From a virus: DNA of 21,132 bases. Location of the stretch: positions 1 to 21,132 of the IMG/VR virus record IMGVR_UViG_3300025168_000824; one strand, 5' to 3'. Both the position numbers and the translations under genes were made by a program. Each line of letters opens with the position of its first letter. The stretch's first letter is position 1. Below are positions 1-9,536 of the stretch, piece after piece. A model generated the notes under the pieces. It saw nothing but the letters and a program-made list of their open reading frames with translations, did no database searches and was not told the DNA's origin.

Positions 1-3000
1 GCGCAGATTGTTGCTGAGATACAACGTAACCACCCTAACATTGTTAATAACGATGGCGTATTACTTGAAGACCTAGAAGCCCAACGTTTTGAGAATGAAG
101 CCCAACGTTTTGAGAATGAAGCCCAGACGGAGATGGACTTACCTGAAGGGAAGAAAGATGCAAGCAAAAAAGCCAAAGCTAAAACCCGGAGTAAGAAGTC
201 AAGCTCAGCAAAAGTGGCTAAGCCAAAACAACCCGCAGGTTCTAAGCCAACTCCAAAAGGAGCAGCAGCCCTTAAACGTGGTACAAAAGGTGCGGGGCAG
301 CAAGTCGAAGACCCAAAAGGTGAAAAGAAAAAGACGAAGCCATCTGAACCGGTTAAGCCGGAACCCGCTGTCAGGAAAAAACAACAACCCGCTGATATAA
401 TTTTTGAGGCTACTGATGAGTGGCAGAATTTTCCTGAAGGAGCAATAGCTCCCGGCGGAGCAGAGTTTAGACTTAGTTTGACGGACCCAACACAACGCCA
501 AATACGTTTAATACCTACGGATAAGAAACCAGAAGCATCTCAGCCCACGATAAATCTTAACCAAGACCCTAACACATTAGGAAGAGGCGAAGATCGGTTA
601 ACGTTAGCCAAAGGGCTTATGGAAACAGCCGCTGGCCGTACAGAAGAACTTGACTTTAAAAAAGGTGCTCGCATCCTAATGACGGATGTATTGTTTAATC
701 CACCTACTGGTAAGAAAAACGTATGGTGGAACGAGATGGCTGCTTTAATTAACCAGCCTGAAGGCACTGGTATACTATGGGAGTCACCAAAACAACTCGC
801 TATGTCAAGAGAAGTTTTCCTAGAGTTAGCTGACGAATATCTTGTTTCCGGCAGTACATTAGGAAAAACATTTACTACCACAAAAGACGGGGTTGCAGGG
901 GTAGAACGAGACTGGGTGCGCATTGCCTTAGATATGGGTTGGTACATAGATACTATAGCTGTAATAGCTAAAAACAATGTTGTCCCCACTAAACCTAGTG
1001 CTCGTATTAACGATATAACAAAAAGTTTGGGCAGTAACCCTGATGCTACTGTTGAAGATATTGTTGCTGAAGTAAAAGAGTCAAGTAAAAGAAGTGGTCA
1101 AGCTGACTTAGCTACTTTTGCTTTATTTGATATGATTAGTGACCCCGTTATCAACAGAAAAACTATTGCGTTTTTACAAAATAGTCCTAAAGCATTTGCT
1201 AGTAGAGTTTCCAGTTTAGTTGCAGATGGTGCAGACCTTAGCTTTGTAGTTGAAGGTGCGCCACTTAGTGATTGGTTCCCTAATAATACAACTACTATTG
1301 AGAATGGTAAGTTAAAGCGTCCAACTTCTGCTGAGCAGTCTACACAGGAAAAGCTAGATATAGCTGACACTCGTCCTGTTGAAGGTCGTAACTCTAATAT
1401 AGAAACAGGAAGACCTATTACTCAGCCTATGCCTACTAACTCTCAACGGACTTATATAAACAAAGTGGTTAAAGGGCTAAACAAAAAAGTGAAACCACTT
1501 GTTATGAATGTTGCTGATCTTGCAGAGTTTAAGAAAAAATACCCAAAGAAATATAGAGAGGCTGTAGCTTCTCGTCCTGACAATAAAAATATTATTAATG
1601 AGAATACAGCAGCTCATTCTTTTGGCAACACTGTAGTTATCTTCCGCAATAACATTAAGAATAAACAGCACCTTGCATTTGTTCTAGGCCACGAAATTAT
1701 TGGGCACTTTGGTCTAGCATCTATTATGCCAAAGGCTAAGTTAAAAACACTGATGGATAACATATACGATACTGACCCTCGTATTCGTGCAGAAGCTATC
1801 CGTCGTATGTCAGTATATAATATGAATAAGACTGAAGCTGTAGAAGAAGCTGTGGCTGATCTTGCAGGGGTCATTGAATCTCAAACTATTATGAGAGTGT
1901 GGAACGCTATTAAAACGTTCCTTAATAAACTTGGAGTTAAGTTCTCTGACGATATGGCCCGCTATTATGTTAACCAGTCTCGGCGTATGCTACGCAATGG
2001 AACAACAGGTGATGTCTCTGCAAACGGTATATACTCTGACCTAATGGACATACAGGACCGTTACGTTGAGGGACGTTCATCAGACAACCTAGCTAGCTCA
2101 GCGTTCTCCCATAAAATTTTATCCGGTCAGGTTAGTAGTGAAGGGCTATGGTCTACCCTAACAGATATTGCAGGAGATATGACATCTGCTGAAGGTATCG
2201 ATACAAACGTTGGAAAACTTTCTGCAACTGTCAGCAACTTTGCTACTAACTTTGGACGGTTCGCAGAAATACTACAGACATTAGACCAGAAAGCTATCCG
2301 CAACCGTGGCCTGCAAGAACTATATAAAATTTTTGAAAACCAGTCTGAGCATGTCAAACGGCTACAAACTATTCTAAATGATAAGACTAACTTTTCTCAT
2401 CGTTACGATCCTGTATCACGTATCCTTACTGGTACTAGGCAAAAAGTTACAAAAGAAAACGAGAATGATTGGCAGAATGGACCACCTCCTCAAAAGTTTG
2501 AGCGTGACCAAGCTAACCAGTTGCTACAGGAGGCACGTTTATTCCGCTATGAAGAAGGCTCTGAGGCACTTATACGGGAACAAGGTAGCCTGTTAAATAT
2601 TAGCCCAGAAGGTGCAGTAACCCGCAATGAAGAGGTTATTAAAAAAGTTATAGATGCCGGTAGCGTTACCCGTAAACAGTTTGAAGCTGGTCTTAGAACC
2701 CCAAAGAAAGATGATGCAGGTAATATAATTAAAGGAGGCCCCAGAATATATAAGCCTGATTTTAAAATTACTGATCGGGTATGGAGGTTATACACTGAGC
2801 AACGTAATGCCGTAAATGAAGCCTCTATAATGGTTTACGAAGATAAAGTTATAGGTATGCTTGGCTCTCAGAAAATAGAGATAGACGACATTGTAAGAAA
2901 AAATAAATTAACTCCAGAGCAAGGTCGTATACTGCATGAGCTATCTGCTATCCACAGTAAATTATATCAGGCTAAACCTATAACAAAAGGCAACAAGTTT

Positions 3001-5931
3001 GAGTGGAATCCTGAGTCTATTGAAGCAGCTAGAGTATTTATATACCAAGCTATGCGCGTTATGGATAGTAAGAACGGAGACCGTAAATTAAATGACTGGA
3101 TCAACGGGTCTTCTGACCCTAACGACGCTGGTCTTGAAGCGTTCCGTAAAGATAAAGATTTCCCACAAGATTTTTCTGAGTTAGTAGAAAAGCTAAAAGT
3201 TCTTAACAAAGCTCAATTAAGTGAGCGAAGAGAACTGGATGCTCGCAGAACAATTCAAGATTTAGAAATTTCAAACTCACAATTAATTAACGCTGAGTAC
3301 AAAGCTATAAACGAAATGCTTACTTCGTATGTACCATTTGTTCGCAGGGGGAAATTTCAGGTTCGTGTTCAGGCTTATAGAATAGAAAACGGTAAAGAAG
3401 TACCTGTTGACCTTGACGAAAGCGTTAAGTCAATGCTGTATTACACGCGTACTAATAGCAAAAAAGAAGCTAATGATATACGTGATGCGTTAAATAAAGA
3501 GTTTAATACTTATGATACAACCGAAACTAAAATAAGGGTAGAAGGCGGTAATCAAAAAGCAAATGAAGACGGTACTATTAATCCGGACATCGTAAATGAT
3601 ATTGTATTCCGTGCTGAAAGTAGCACTGCTAGTTCAACTTCTACTCTTGCTAATGGCGTAAACTATGATGATGTAGCCAACACATTATTACGCGCTGGTA
3701 TTTCTTTAAAACAAAAAGATCGTGACAATCTAATAAAAATGATGACCGGCCAGCATTCTGTTGCACGTAAACGGATGGAGTTTAAACAACAGCCCGGTTG
3801 GGAAAATGATATGATGCGTAATATAGCAGAGCATCTTGAGACACAAACACACATAGCAGGTAAGAACCGGTTCAAGCACCAAGTCTCTCGTGTTGTTGCA
3901 GATAAAACTGCGGAGCCTAATCTATGGAATGGTAATCGAAGAGAGCTTGAGCGAAGGCAAAATGCTTACAGAGACGCAGCTAATAAAAGCCGTAAAGGTT
4001 ATAACGAAGCAAAGTCAGACCTTGCCTTTATGGATATGACATCATACCAACATTCATACATAGAGTCTTCTTCTAAAGAGAATATAATTATTTTAAATAG
4101 AGACCTTAGCGAAGGTAAAGTAAACGGAAAAGGTAAAGCAGGACAATATATAGATGACGCTAATAAACTAGTAGAGTTTTACAACAACACGGCTAACATT
4201 GCTGAAGCTACTGGTGAAGAAAAATTTGGTAAGATGTTTGGTAAATTTGCCACAGTCACTGCTGCTATGCAATTAGGTGGCGCAATAGCTCCAGCCCTTA
4301 TTAACTTAACTTCGTTAGGTAGTCACGCCATACCATACCTATCTACAATAAACAACAAGACCGGATATGGTGGTGGCTTTGGTCCCAGTGCAGCAGCGGC
4401 AGCTATCTACAGAGCAGGCAGTGATATGTCTCTTATCAAAGCTGTTCTCAAGATGGACGACGTAACTGGTACTGCGGCCAAACTTGATGTGTTACTTAAC
4501 GGCACTAAAGAAAATCCTAAAGTGTGGAAAGAAGGTGAGCGTGTCTACAATATGACAAGGGATGAGCTACAGTTCCTACAGTCGCTAACAGAGAAGGGTG
4601 TGCTAACACCTAATATGTTTAACGCTCTGGTTGGTACGTCACGTACAGGTAAACAATCCAATCAACTAGCAAGGATGACTGAAACGTGGATGAAGTTATT
4701 CTCTAAAACTGAACAGTATAACCGACGCGTTACGGCACTAGCTTCCTATCGTCTGGAAAAAGAACGACAGCTAAAAGCTGGGGCAAAGGAAAGTGACTTT
4801 GCTACAGGTAAAACAGATGCGGCAAAGCACGTATACGCTCGATCAATTACTGCGGTTAACGCATCCCAAGGTAACTACGCACAGTACAACCGCCCTCACC
4901 TTGCCCGTGGTAATGTTGCTCAGTACCTGTATATGTATAAGCAGTTTGTGGTTATTACAGTTCAACTGATGCGTAACCTTGGTACTAGGGAACGTCTGAT
5001 TATGCTTGGGCTTCTTGTTTTGATGAGTGGTGTAAAAGGTATACCATTTGCTGAAGACTTTATGGATTTGGTGGACACATTAATGCAGAAGTTTGGAATC
5101 AAATCTAAAGGGGTTGAGGCTTATGTTTCAGAAATATCGGAGGCTATGATCCCCGGTTCGTCTCGTATTTTAATGCGTGGTCTTGGAGATTACTTGCTAG
5201 GCGCAACAGTATCTAACCGTCTAGGCCACGGTAACTTGTTGCCGGGTACTACTTTTTTCCTTGCTGGCTCTGATACTGGTAGGGAACTTGCAGATATTGC
5301 TGGTCCTATAGTATCAGCCATGCAGGGTATAGTAGGTGGTACTGCGTTAATAACAAACTATGCCGCTGAGACTGTTGGCCTAAAGCCTGATGTAACCAGC
5401 TTTGAAGATATAGCTCGTACAGGTTTAGGTTCATCTGGTCTTAAAGCTATAGCCGAGAGCTTTATATTTATGTCTGATGGTACTATTACTAATAAACGTG
5501 GGCAGGTGGTAGCTAAAGATTTTGGTCCGTTTGATATGGTAACTCGTATGTTAGGGTTCTACCCATCTGCGGCTACTACCCAGTACGATATTAACCGTAT
5601 GACTCAACGTGCTAGAGATTACAGTAGGGTTATTAAAGAAGGTTTTGTTGCACGATACCGCAAAGCTGATACAGCAAAGGAACGTCGCCTTGTTAGACAG
5701 GAAGTCAGAGAGTGGAACCGAGATGCTGGTAAGAAGTCACCATTCTATATTCGTAACTTCACAGCTTCTGCAAGCCGTTCCGCAAGAGAGGCTAAACGTA
5801 CTGCAACAGGGCGTTTATTAAAGTCAGCACCTAAGTCAGTGCGGGCTATGCAGAAAGACCTAATGCTTGCGTATGGGCTTGATACAAAAGGCAATCTTCC
5901 TGACAACCTTGACCGCGTTAACCAACGTTAG
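1..5931 (+). CDS. Giant PLxRFG-type phage protein with zincin metallopeptidase motif (5' partial)
   Basis: The frame is open from base 1, so the true start lies left of the window; the ATG at 133 is probably internal. The visible protein is about 1,976 residues and ends at TAG 5929-5931. In order: a 7-residue repeat (nt 76-126); a Lys/Pro/Ala-rich low-complexity linker (nt 133-400); a zinc-metallopeptidase motif HEIIGH (nt 1690-1707) followed by EEAVADLAG (from nt 1843), which fits a zincin third ligand; a PFVRRG motif (nt 3334-3351) that matches the naming motif of PLxRFG phage proteins with two substitutions; hydrophobic stretches around nt 4240-4340, 4990-5040 and 5290-5375; and a basic C-terminus. 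Such giant proteins are generally thought to be carried in the virion and delivered with the DNA, sometimes called polyvalent proteins. It is on the strand opposite the replication genes, as expected for a late structural gene. The family call is from motif recognition; the enzymatic activity is inferred. Confidence 0.75.
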   Translation, partial: AQIVAEIQRNHPNIVNNDGVLLEDLEAQRFENEAQRFENEAQTEMDLPEGKKDASKKAKAKTRSKKSSSAKVAKPKQPAGSKPTPKGAAALKRGTKGAGQQVEDPKGEKKKTKPSEPVKPEPAVRKKQQPADIIFEATDEWQNFPEGAIAPGGAEFRLSLTDPTQRQIRLIPTDKKPEASQPTINLNQDPNTLGRGEDRLTLAKGLMETAAGRTEELDFKKGARILMTDVLFNPPTGKKNVWWNEMAALINQPEGTGILWESPKQLAMSREVFLELADEYLVSGSTLGKTFTTTKDGVAGVERDWVRIALDMGWYIDTIAVIAKNNVVPTKPSARINDITKSLGSNPDATVEDIVAEVKESSKRSGQADLATFALFDMISDPVINRKTIAFLQNSPKAFASRVSSLVADGADLSFVVEGAPLSDWFPNNTTTIENGKLKRPTSAEQSTQEKLDIADTRPVEGRNSNIETGRPITQPMPTNSQRTYINKVVKGLNKKVKPLVMNVADLAEFKKKYPKKYREAVASRPDNKNIINENTAAHSFGNTVVIFRNNIKNKQHLAFVLGHEIIGHFGLASIMPKAKLKTLMDNIYDTDPRIRAEAIRRMSVYNMNKTEAVEEAVADLAGVIESQTIMRVWNAIKTFLNKLGVKFSDDMARYYVNQSRRMLRNGTTGDVSANGIYSDLMDIQDRYVEGRSSDNLASSAFSHKILSGQVSSEGLWSTLTDIAGDMTSAEGIDTNVGKLSATVSNFATNFGRFAEILQTLDQKAIRNRGLQELYKIFENQSEHVKRLQTILNDKTNFSHRYDPVSRILTGTRQKVTKENENDWQNGPPPQKFERDQANQLLQEARLFRYEEGSEALIREQGSLLNISPEGAVTRNEEVIKKVIDAGSVTRKQFEAGLRTPKKDDAGNIIKGGPRIYKPDFKITDRVWRLYTEQRNAVNEASIMVYEDKVIGMLGSQKIEIDDIVRKNKLTPEQGRILHELSAIHSKLYQAKPITKGNKFEWNPESIEAARVFIYQAMRVMDSKNGDRKLNDWINGSSDPNDAGLEAFRKDKDFPQDFSELVEKLKVLNKAQLSERRELDARRTIQDLEISNSQLINAEYKAINEMLTSYVPFVRRGKFQVRVQAYRIENGKEVPVDLDESVKSMLYYTRTNSKKEANDIRDALNKEFNTYDTTETKIRVEGGNQKANEDGTINPDIVNDIVFRAESSTASSTSTLANGVNYDDVANTLLRAGISLKQKDRDNLIKMMTGQHSVARKRMEFKQQPGWENDMMRNIAEHLETQTHIAGKNRFKHQVSRVVADKTAEPNLWNGNRRELERRQNAYRDAANKSRKGYNEAKSDLAFMDMTSYQHSYIESSSKENIIILNRDLSEGKVNGKGKAGQYIDDANKLVEFYNNTANIAEATGEEKFGKMFGKFATVTAAMQLGGAIAPALINLTSLGSHAIPYLSTINNKTGYGGGFGPSAAAAAIYRAGSDMSLIKAVLKMDDVTGTAAKLDVLLNGTKENPKVWKEGERVYNMTRDELQFLQSLTEKGVLTPNMFNALVGTSRTGKQSNQLARMTETWMKLFSKTEQYNRRVTALASYRLEKERQLKAGAKESDFATGKTDAAKHVYARSITAVNASQGNYAQYNRPHLARGNVAQYLYMYKQFVVITVQLMRNLGTRERLIMLGLLVLMSGVKGIPFAEDFMDLVDTLMQKFGIKSKGVEAYVSEISEAMIPGSSRILMRGLGDYLLGATVSNRLGHGNLLPGTTFFLAGSDTGRELADIAGPIVSAMQGIVGGTALITNYAAETVGLKPDVTSFEDIARTGLGSSGLKAIAESFIFMSDGTITNKRGQVVAKDFGPFDMVTRMLGFYPSAATTQYDINRMTQRARDYSRVIKEGFVARYRKADTAKERRLVRQEVREWNRDAGKKSPFYIRNFTASASRSAREAKRTATGRLLKSAPKSVRAMQKDLMLAYGLDTKGNLPDNLDRVNQR
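76..126 (+). repeat. In-frame 21-bp tandem repeat
   Basis: The 21-bp unit GAAGCCCAACGTTTTGAGAA plus T occurs at 76-96 and again, identical, at 97-117. A third partial copy (about 8 matching bases) starts at 118. It encodes a repeated EAQRFEN heptad inside the giant protein and keeps the frame. The heptad length and charge pattern would suit a short coiled-coil extension. Perfect identity suggests a recent duplication by slippage. Confidence 0.9.
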
Positions 5932-5939
5932 ATAGCCGC

Positions 5940-6299
5940 ATGGCCCCCAAGAATTTATTAATTATAGCTGTTACTTTAGCCGCACCATTACTGTTAATAC
6001 TTTTGTCCTTGGCAGGGTGTCAATCTTCAAGGGCCCCCAGCGTTGCTCCGACAGTCATAGCACAACCTGTTCTACGGTGTGCTCCTGCTGATGCAGTGAT
6101 TCTATTCCTAGACAGGAAGTTCAAAGAGAAGCCGGTATACTCAGGCGTGTTTGGTAATAGCATTGTGCTAACTGTATTCGTTAGTGATGCAGGTTCGTTT
6201 ACTGTTGTACACACAGGAATAGCAAATGAGATAAGCTGTTTGGTAAGTAGCGGTAACAACTTTAAAAAACTAGAGTGGATAGAGGAAGAAAGAATCTAG
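5940..6299 (+). CDS. Small predicted lipoprotein of unknown function
   Basis: This 119-residue protein begins 8 nt after the stop of the giant gene and is probably co-transcribed with it. The N-terminus has MAPK, then a strongly hydrophobic stretch (residues 6-24) and a lipobox ending LAGC with the lipidation cysteine at 27. It should therefore be exported and anchored in a membrane in a Gram-negative host. The mature part has no recognised domain. It ends in an acidic patch (EWIEEERI). No clear Shine-Dalgarno sequence precedes the ATG, so translational coupling to the upstream gene is plausible. Possible roles are an outer-membrane spanin subunit or a superinfection-exclusion lipoprotein, but it lacks the proline richness typical of Rz1-like proteins and no inner-membrane spanin gene lies beside it. 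Function is unassigned. Confidence 0.7.
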   Translation: MAPKNLLIIAVTLAAPLLLILLSLAGCQSSRAPSVAPTVIAQPVLRCAPADAVILFLDRKFKEKPVYSGVFGNSIVLTVFVSDAGSFTVVHTGIANEISCLVSSGNNFKKLEWIEEERI

Positions 6300-6303
6300 C
6301 CCC

Positions 6304-9180
6304 CTACACTACCCCGATTTGTCCTAGCGTCATATCTTCTGCACCTTGTTGTGCAATGTCAAGGAAGCCTACCATCTCCATGTTACTAAGGTTAATGCCT
6401 AGCACATAATGCTGTCCTGCTTTGAGGTTAGTGTCCTTACTTATAGATACTTTCTTTGTACGAGGTGTGGCATCTGCGCCTACCTCAGCAACCTCACGAC
6501 ACAACGCGTTGTAGTCATACCCACGGCTAGCTACGTACTCTTTAAATTTCTTACGCACTAGCATCACTGTACCCTTATCAAACTTATCCATAGGGGCATT
6601 ACGATACACATCAAATCGTGCTTTGATCTCACCCCGTGGCTCACGGTTAATGTCATGGGTTGCAGGGATGTTACCACTGGTTGTGTGCATGATGGTTAAA
6701 ATGTCAGCGGCGTTCTCGTTTAGGTATTCTTTAATAATATCAAACCCAGTGATACGACTCTCGTCTGCCTTAGTACGAAGCCCCTCAATCTGGTCAACAA
6801 CTAACCGTATACCAATAGCAAAGTCATAGGATATAAGTCCAATCTCTGTAGCTATCGTGCAGGCAACATGTTGTAGTACGAGTGCCGCCTCCCAGAAGCG
6901 CTCAACACCAGCAAATTTAAGCCCATATATTTTTGCAAACTGAAGCGTAGTCTCAGCTATACGTCTCTTCAACTCAGTCTTACCTAAACGTAAGTACTCT
7001 TTCATTAACAGGTCACCAACAACTCCGTGGTTATCTGATAAAAACTCTGAGAACTTACGACCTGCGTCACTAGTCTCCTTGAATAATTTATGAGGGGGCA
7101 TCTCTATCTCTAATAGCCTTGCCATCTGTGCGCTAGTCTCTATGCCTGATGCCGCCATCTTGGAAGCAAAAGATATGTTGGTGGATACTGTCACACTTGT
7201 TGCCCACTCTTTGGCATCTCGTTCACCGCCAGTGCGTGTGAGTCGTTGCTTGTCCTTACCTTGTGTCACCCAGTAACAGAAATTACCTACGTCCTCCATC
7301 ATGGTCGCTTCGTCTATAGTCATAGGCAGATTACAATATGTACCCAACCTGTTAAACAAAGCATTGTGCGTGAACTTAGCCGCAAAATGTAGCTTGTCTG
7401 GGTTACCCCATACGCTCTGCATAAACAACTGGGCAATAGATTTACCACTACCTGACGGACCAAACAGGGAAATGGTCACACCTTTAAGACCAATCATTGC
7501 CCATAGTGGTGCGGCTAGAGAGTTGTTAATTGCGAATATATGATGTGGTAGGTTTGCTGTCTGCAACACGTTGGTAGCACTTGTCCATGCGTCAGCAGAG
7601 CCAGCCATGCTGTACATCTTACTGCCCATGTTAGACGCAGAGTATGACAGGGACACATCTTCTACAGTTATAGTGCCGTCTTCTTTCCGTTTATATAAAC
7701 GTTCGCCAATAACAAATTGGCTGAAGTTATCCTTCCATCCCATGACCCCATGAATGTTAGACATTGATTGAGTCTTGCGTAGTTCGTCCATGTATCCACG
7801 TAGCATGTATTGAAATCCTTGTATCTGCTTCTCAGTCTTAAGAACTATCCCCTGATCTGCAATAACAGTGGGGAACTCTCGGCTCTTAGAGTTGAGATGT
7901 GCTTGCCTAAATACTAAGTCTTGCCATCCTTCATGTGGCCTCTTCCATTTAAATCGTACGGTCTCGTAGCCTAAGCTATCGTCACGCCCATAACCTACTG
8001 GGTATATAAGGAACGGAGAAATTTCTACCTCTGTGCCATCTATTGCCTGCACTATAATATCACCAGATACCTTGAATGGTTTAGGAGGGCTAACCCTATG
8101 AGCCACTTCATCAGGAGCATCTGCCGCCATCTTGGTTTCTTTATACACCCTACCACACATAGCTGGCGACGTAATGTTTCCCTTCAATGGGCATTTGTCA
8201 CAGCCCTTCGGCTTATCCTCCTCCAACTTCTTGCAGGTTGCTGGTCCTGTAGTCCGTGCTTGCCACTGACGTAATTTATTAAGTGTGCTAGCCTCGTTAT
8301 AATCTGGGTGGTTCATGCTCCAGTTCTTAGCTGTCTCTTCTGGATTCTGACAGTGTGCGGCAATACCGATCAGGCTATACCACATAGGCTCTGATACTTT
8401 ATCTTGATTGTCCACACCCCACCGTACCTGCTGGCAACTATTATAAATAGTGTCAGGATTTGATGGTTCAAAGTCTTGTTTGATCTCAAACGTAGGGGCT
8501 GAATGTACAGCGCTCGGCGCTGTAGTTGGTGTTACAGCCCCCAAGATGTTCTGGAGTGTTTGTTTATCGTAGTCCGGGGCGTCACGTAAAAGTTTAACTT
8601 CCTTACCATTCTTGGGATTATGTGTCCCTACTGGACGCAACACCCTTGCGCTGTCTGCTGTAACCGCAGGGTCAAACAGAAACTCATTCACTTTAAACGT
8701 AGCCTTCAACGCATCAGCTAGTGGTTGCCACTCATTCTTAGGCAGGGCTTTATCAAGCACCCAGTATATATGAAGTCCACGACCAGACGATACGATCAAA
8801 GGCTCTGGCATCTTAGTGACGTTGATAAAATCTAGTAGAGCTTGTAGACCTAGAGCTTGGCTAGGGTAACCCTTGTCTGGTACCGGATCGCCATTCTTAT
8901 CGACTTGATCTACTTTATCAGGGCCACAGTCTATATCTAAGAATAGAGTTTTAGATAGTTTAGTGTTGTCCTGAGTACGGTTAAATTTAGTTTTAAATGT
9001 TGATGTTGCGTAGTATGTGTTGTTGCCAGCTTCATCAAAGCGGTTACAGTTGGTTGCGAGTTCCTCCACGGAACCGAAGAACGTTTGTTGTGAGACAGAG
9101 CCGTTGTTTATTACAGTCGCACAGTAGAAGCCTTCGGCTGGGAGAACACGCTTAAGAAAACTTAGCGTATCCATTGACAT
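6304..9180 (-). CDS. PrimPol (AEP) primase fused to DUF927-type ATPase
   Basis: A 958-residue replication protein. The N-terminal half looks like an archaeo-eukaryotic primase (AEP): FLDIDCG with the metal-binding DxD at 82-84, SSGRGLHIYW with the nucleotide-binding His at 137, and a RPVGTHNPK segment near 182-190. Four cysteines at 316, 327, 330 and 342 form a probable metal-binding knuckle. The C-terminal half resembles DUF927/superfamily 3-like ATPases: Walker A GPSGSGKS at 574-581, Walker B-like MTIDEA at 620-625, and a possible arginine finger in ARLLEIEM. It probably primes and unwinds DNA at the fork; no DnaB-like or T7 gp4-like helicase is visible in the window. The ATG is preceded by GGGG at 9185-9188; a second ATG two codons in is an alternative. 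It is the last gene of the leftward unit and its stop lies 4 nt from the convergent lipoprotein gene. Confidence 0.85.
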   Translation of the reverse strand: MSMDTLSFLKRVLPAEGFYCATVINNGSVSQQTFFGSVEELATNCNRFDEAGNNTYYATSTFKTKFNRTQDNTKLSKTLFLDIDCGPDKVDQVDKNGDPVPDKGYPSQALGLQALLDFINVTKMPEPLIVSSGRGLHIYWVLDKALPKNEWQPLADALKATFKVNEFLFDPAVTADSARVLRPVGTHNPKNGKEVKLLRDAPDYDKQTLQNILGAVTPTTAPSAVHSAPTFEIKQDFEPSNPDTIYNSCQQVRWGVDNQDKVSEPMWYSLIGIAAHCQNPEETAKNWSMNHPDYNEASTLNKLRQWQARTTGPATCKKLEEDKPKGCDKCPLKGNITSPAMCGRVYKETKMAADAPDEVAHRVSPPKPFKVSGDIIVQAIDGTEVEISPFLIYPVGYGRDDSLGYETVRFKWKRPHEGWQDLVFRQAHLNSKSREFPTVIADQGIVLKTEKQIQGFQYMLRGYMDELRKTQSMSNIHGVMGWKDNFSQFVIGERLYKRKEDGTITVEDVSLSYSASNMGSKMYSMAGSADAWTSATNVLQTANLPHHIFAINNSLAAPLWAMIGLKGVTISLFGPSGSGKSIAQLFMQSVWGNPDKLHFAAKFTHNALFNRLGTYCNLPMTIDEATMMEDVGNFCYWVTQGKDKQRLTRTGGERDAKEWATSVTVSTNISFASKMAASGIETSAQMARLLEIEMPPHKLFKETSDAGRKFSEFLSDNHGVVGDLLMKEYLRLGKTELKRRIAETTLQFAKIYGLKFAGVERFWEAALVLQHVACTIATEIGLISYDFAIGIRLVVDQIEGLRTKADESRITGFDIIKEYLNENAADILTIMHTTSGNIPATHDINREPRGEIKARFDVYRNAPMDKFDKGTVMLVRKKFKEYVASRGYDYNALCREVAEVGADATPRTKKVSISKDTNLKAGQHYVLGINLSNMEMVGFLDIAQQGAEDMTLGQIGVV

Positions 9181-9192
9181 ATTTCCCCATGT

Positions 9193-9229
9193 TATATTCT
9201 GAGGAGGACCGAAGCCCCCCTCGAATATA
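9193..9229 (-). promoter_or_regulatory. UUCG-capped hairpin upstream of primase gene
   Basis: Read on the - strand, arms TATATTC-GAGGGGGGC and GTCCTCCTC-A-GAATATA pair around a C(UUCG)G loop. The stem has 7 plus 9 pairs, including two G-U pairs, with one bulged A. It fills most of the 53-nt gap between the HTH gene and the primase gene and ends a few bases before the primase ribosome-binding site. No T-run follows on either strand, so it is not a classical intrinsic terminator. An RNA-processing site, a 5'-end stabiliser or a translation control element are more likely. Confidence 0.7.
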
Positions 9230-9233
9230 GATG

Positions 9234-9536
9234 TTACTCTTCTTCTTTCGTTAACTCAAGTAACGTATTGAACCGTTGCGCTGGAGCCATAGCAATTACC
9301 TCTGGAGCAGGCCACGGTTGCTCATCATCAGCTACCAGTACGAACAGTTTCTTTAGTGCCGCACGTACCATCAGGTTGTTTCCCTTGCGGATAGGCTTTC
9401 CTTTAATCCAGCCTCCATATGTCACTCGAGACACCCCAAGAAATTTAGCCATTTGAGATGCGTTAAGTAACATATGTTTCCGAAGAGCCTCAACACCATT
9501 AAAGTCAATGGGCTTTGCTTCTTCTGTGTTAGGCAT
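9234..9536 (-). CDS. Small helix-turn-helix DNA-binding protein
   Basis: A 100-residue protein. Residues about 25-50 (LNASQMAKFLGVSRVTYGGW, then IKGKPIRKGN) fit an XRE/Cro-like helix-turn-helix, with the recognition helix in VSRVTYGGWIKG. It probably binds DNA as a regulator, perhaps of this early unit. The start at 9536 is preferred over the ATG immediately upstream (9539) because GGAGG at 9543-9547 is then 6 nt away rather than 3. It overlaps the end of the ssDNA-binding protein gene by 8 nt, so the two are translationally linked. The C-terminus is acidic (LTKEEE). The fold call is from pattern only. Confidence 0.75.
   Translation of the reverse strand: MPNTEEAKPIDFNGVEALRKHMLLNASQMAKFLGVSRVTYGGWIKGKPIRKGNNLMVRAALKKLFVLVADDEQPWPAPEVIAMAPAQRFNTLLELTKEEE

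Noticed and set aside
89-400. A 103-aa frame on the + strand inside the giant gene
   Set aside because: It is a Lys/Arg-rich shadow of the low-complexity linker in another frame, with no ribosome-binding site or independent support.
5940-6299. Rz1-like outer-membrane spanin
   Set aside because: The lipobox fits, but the mature part is not proline-rich and no inner-membrane spanin gene is adjacent, so the call was left open.
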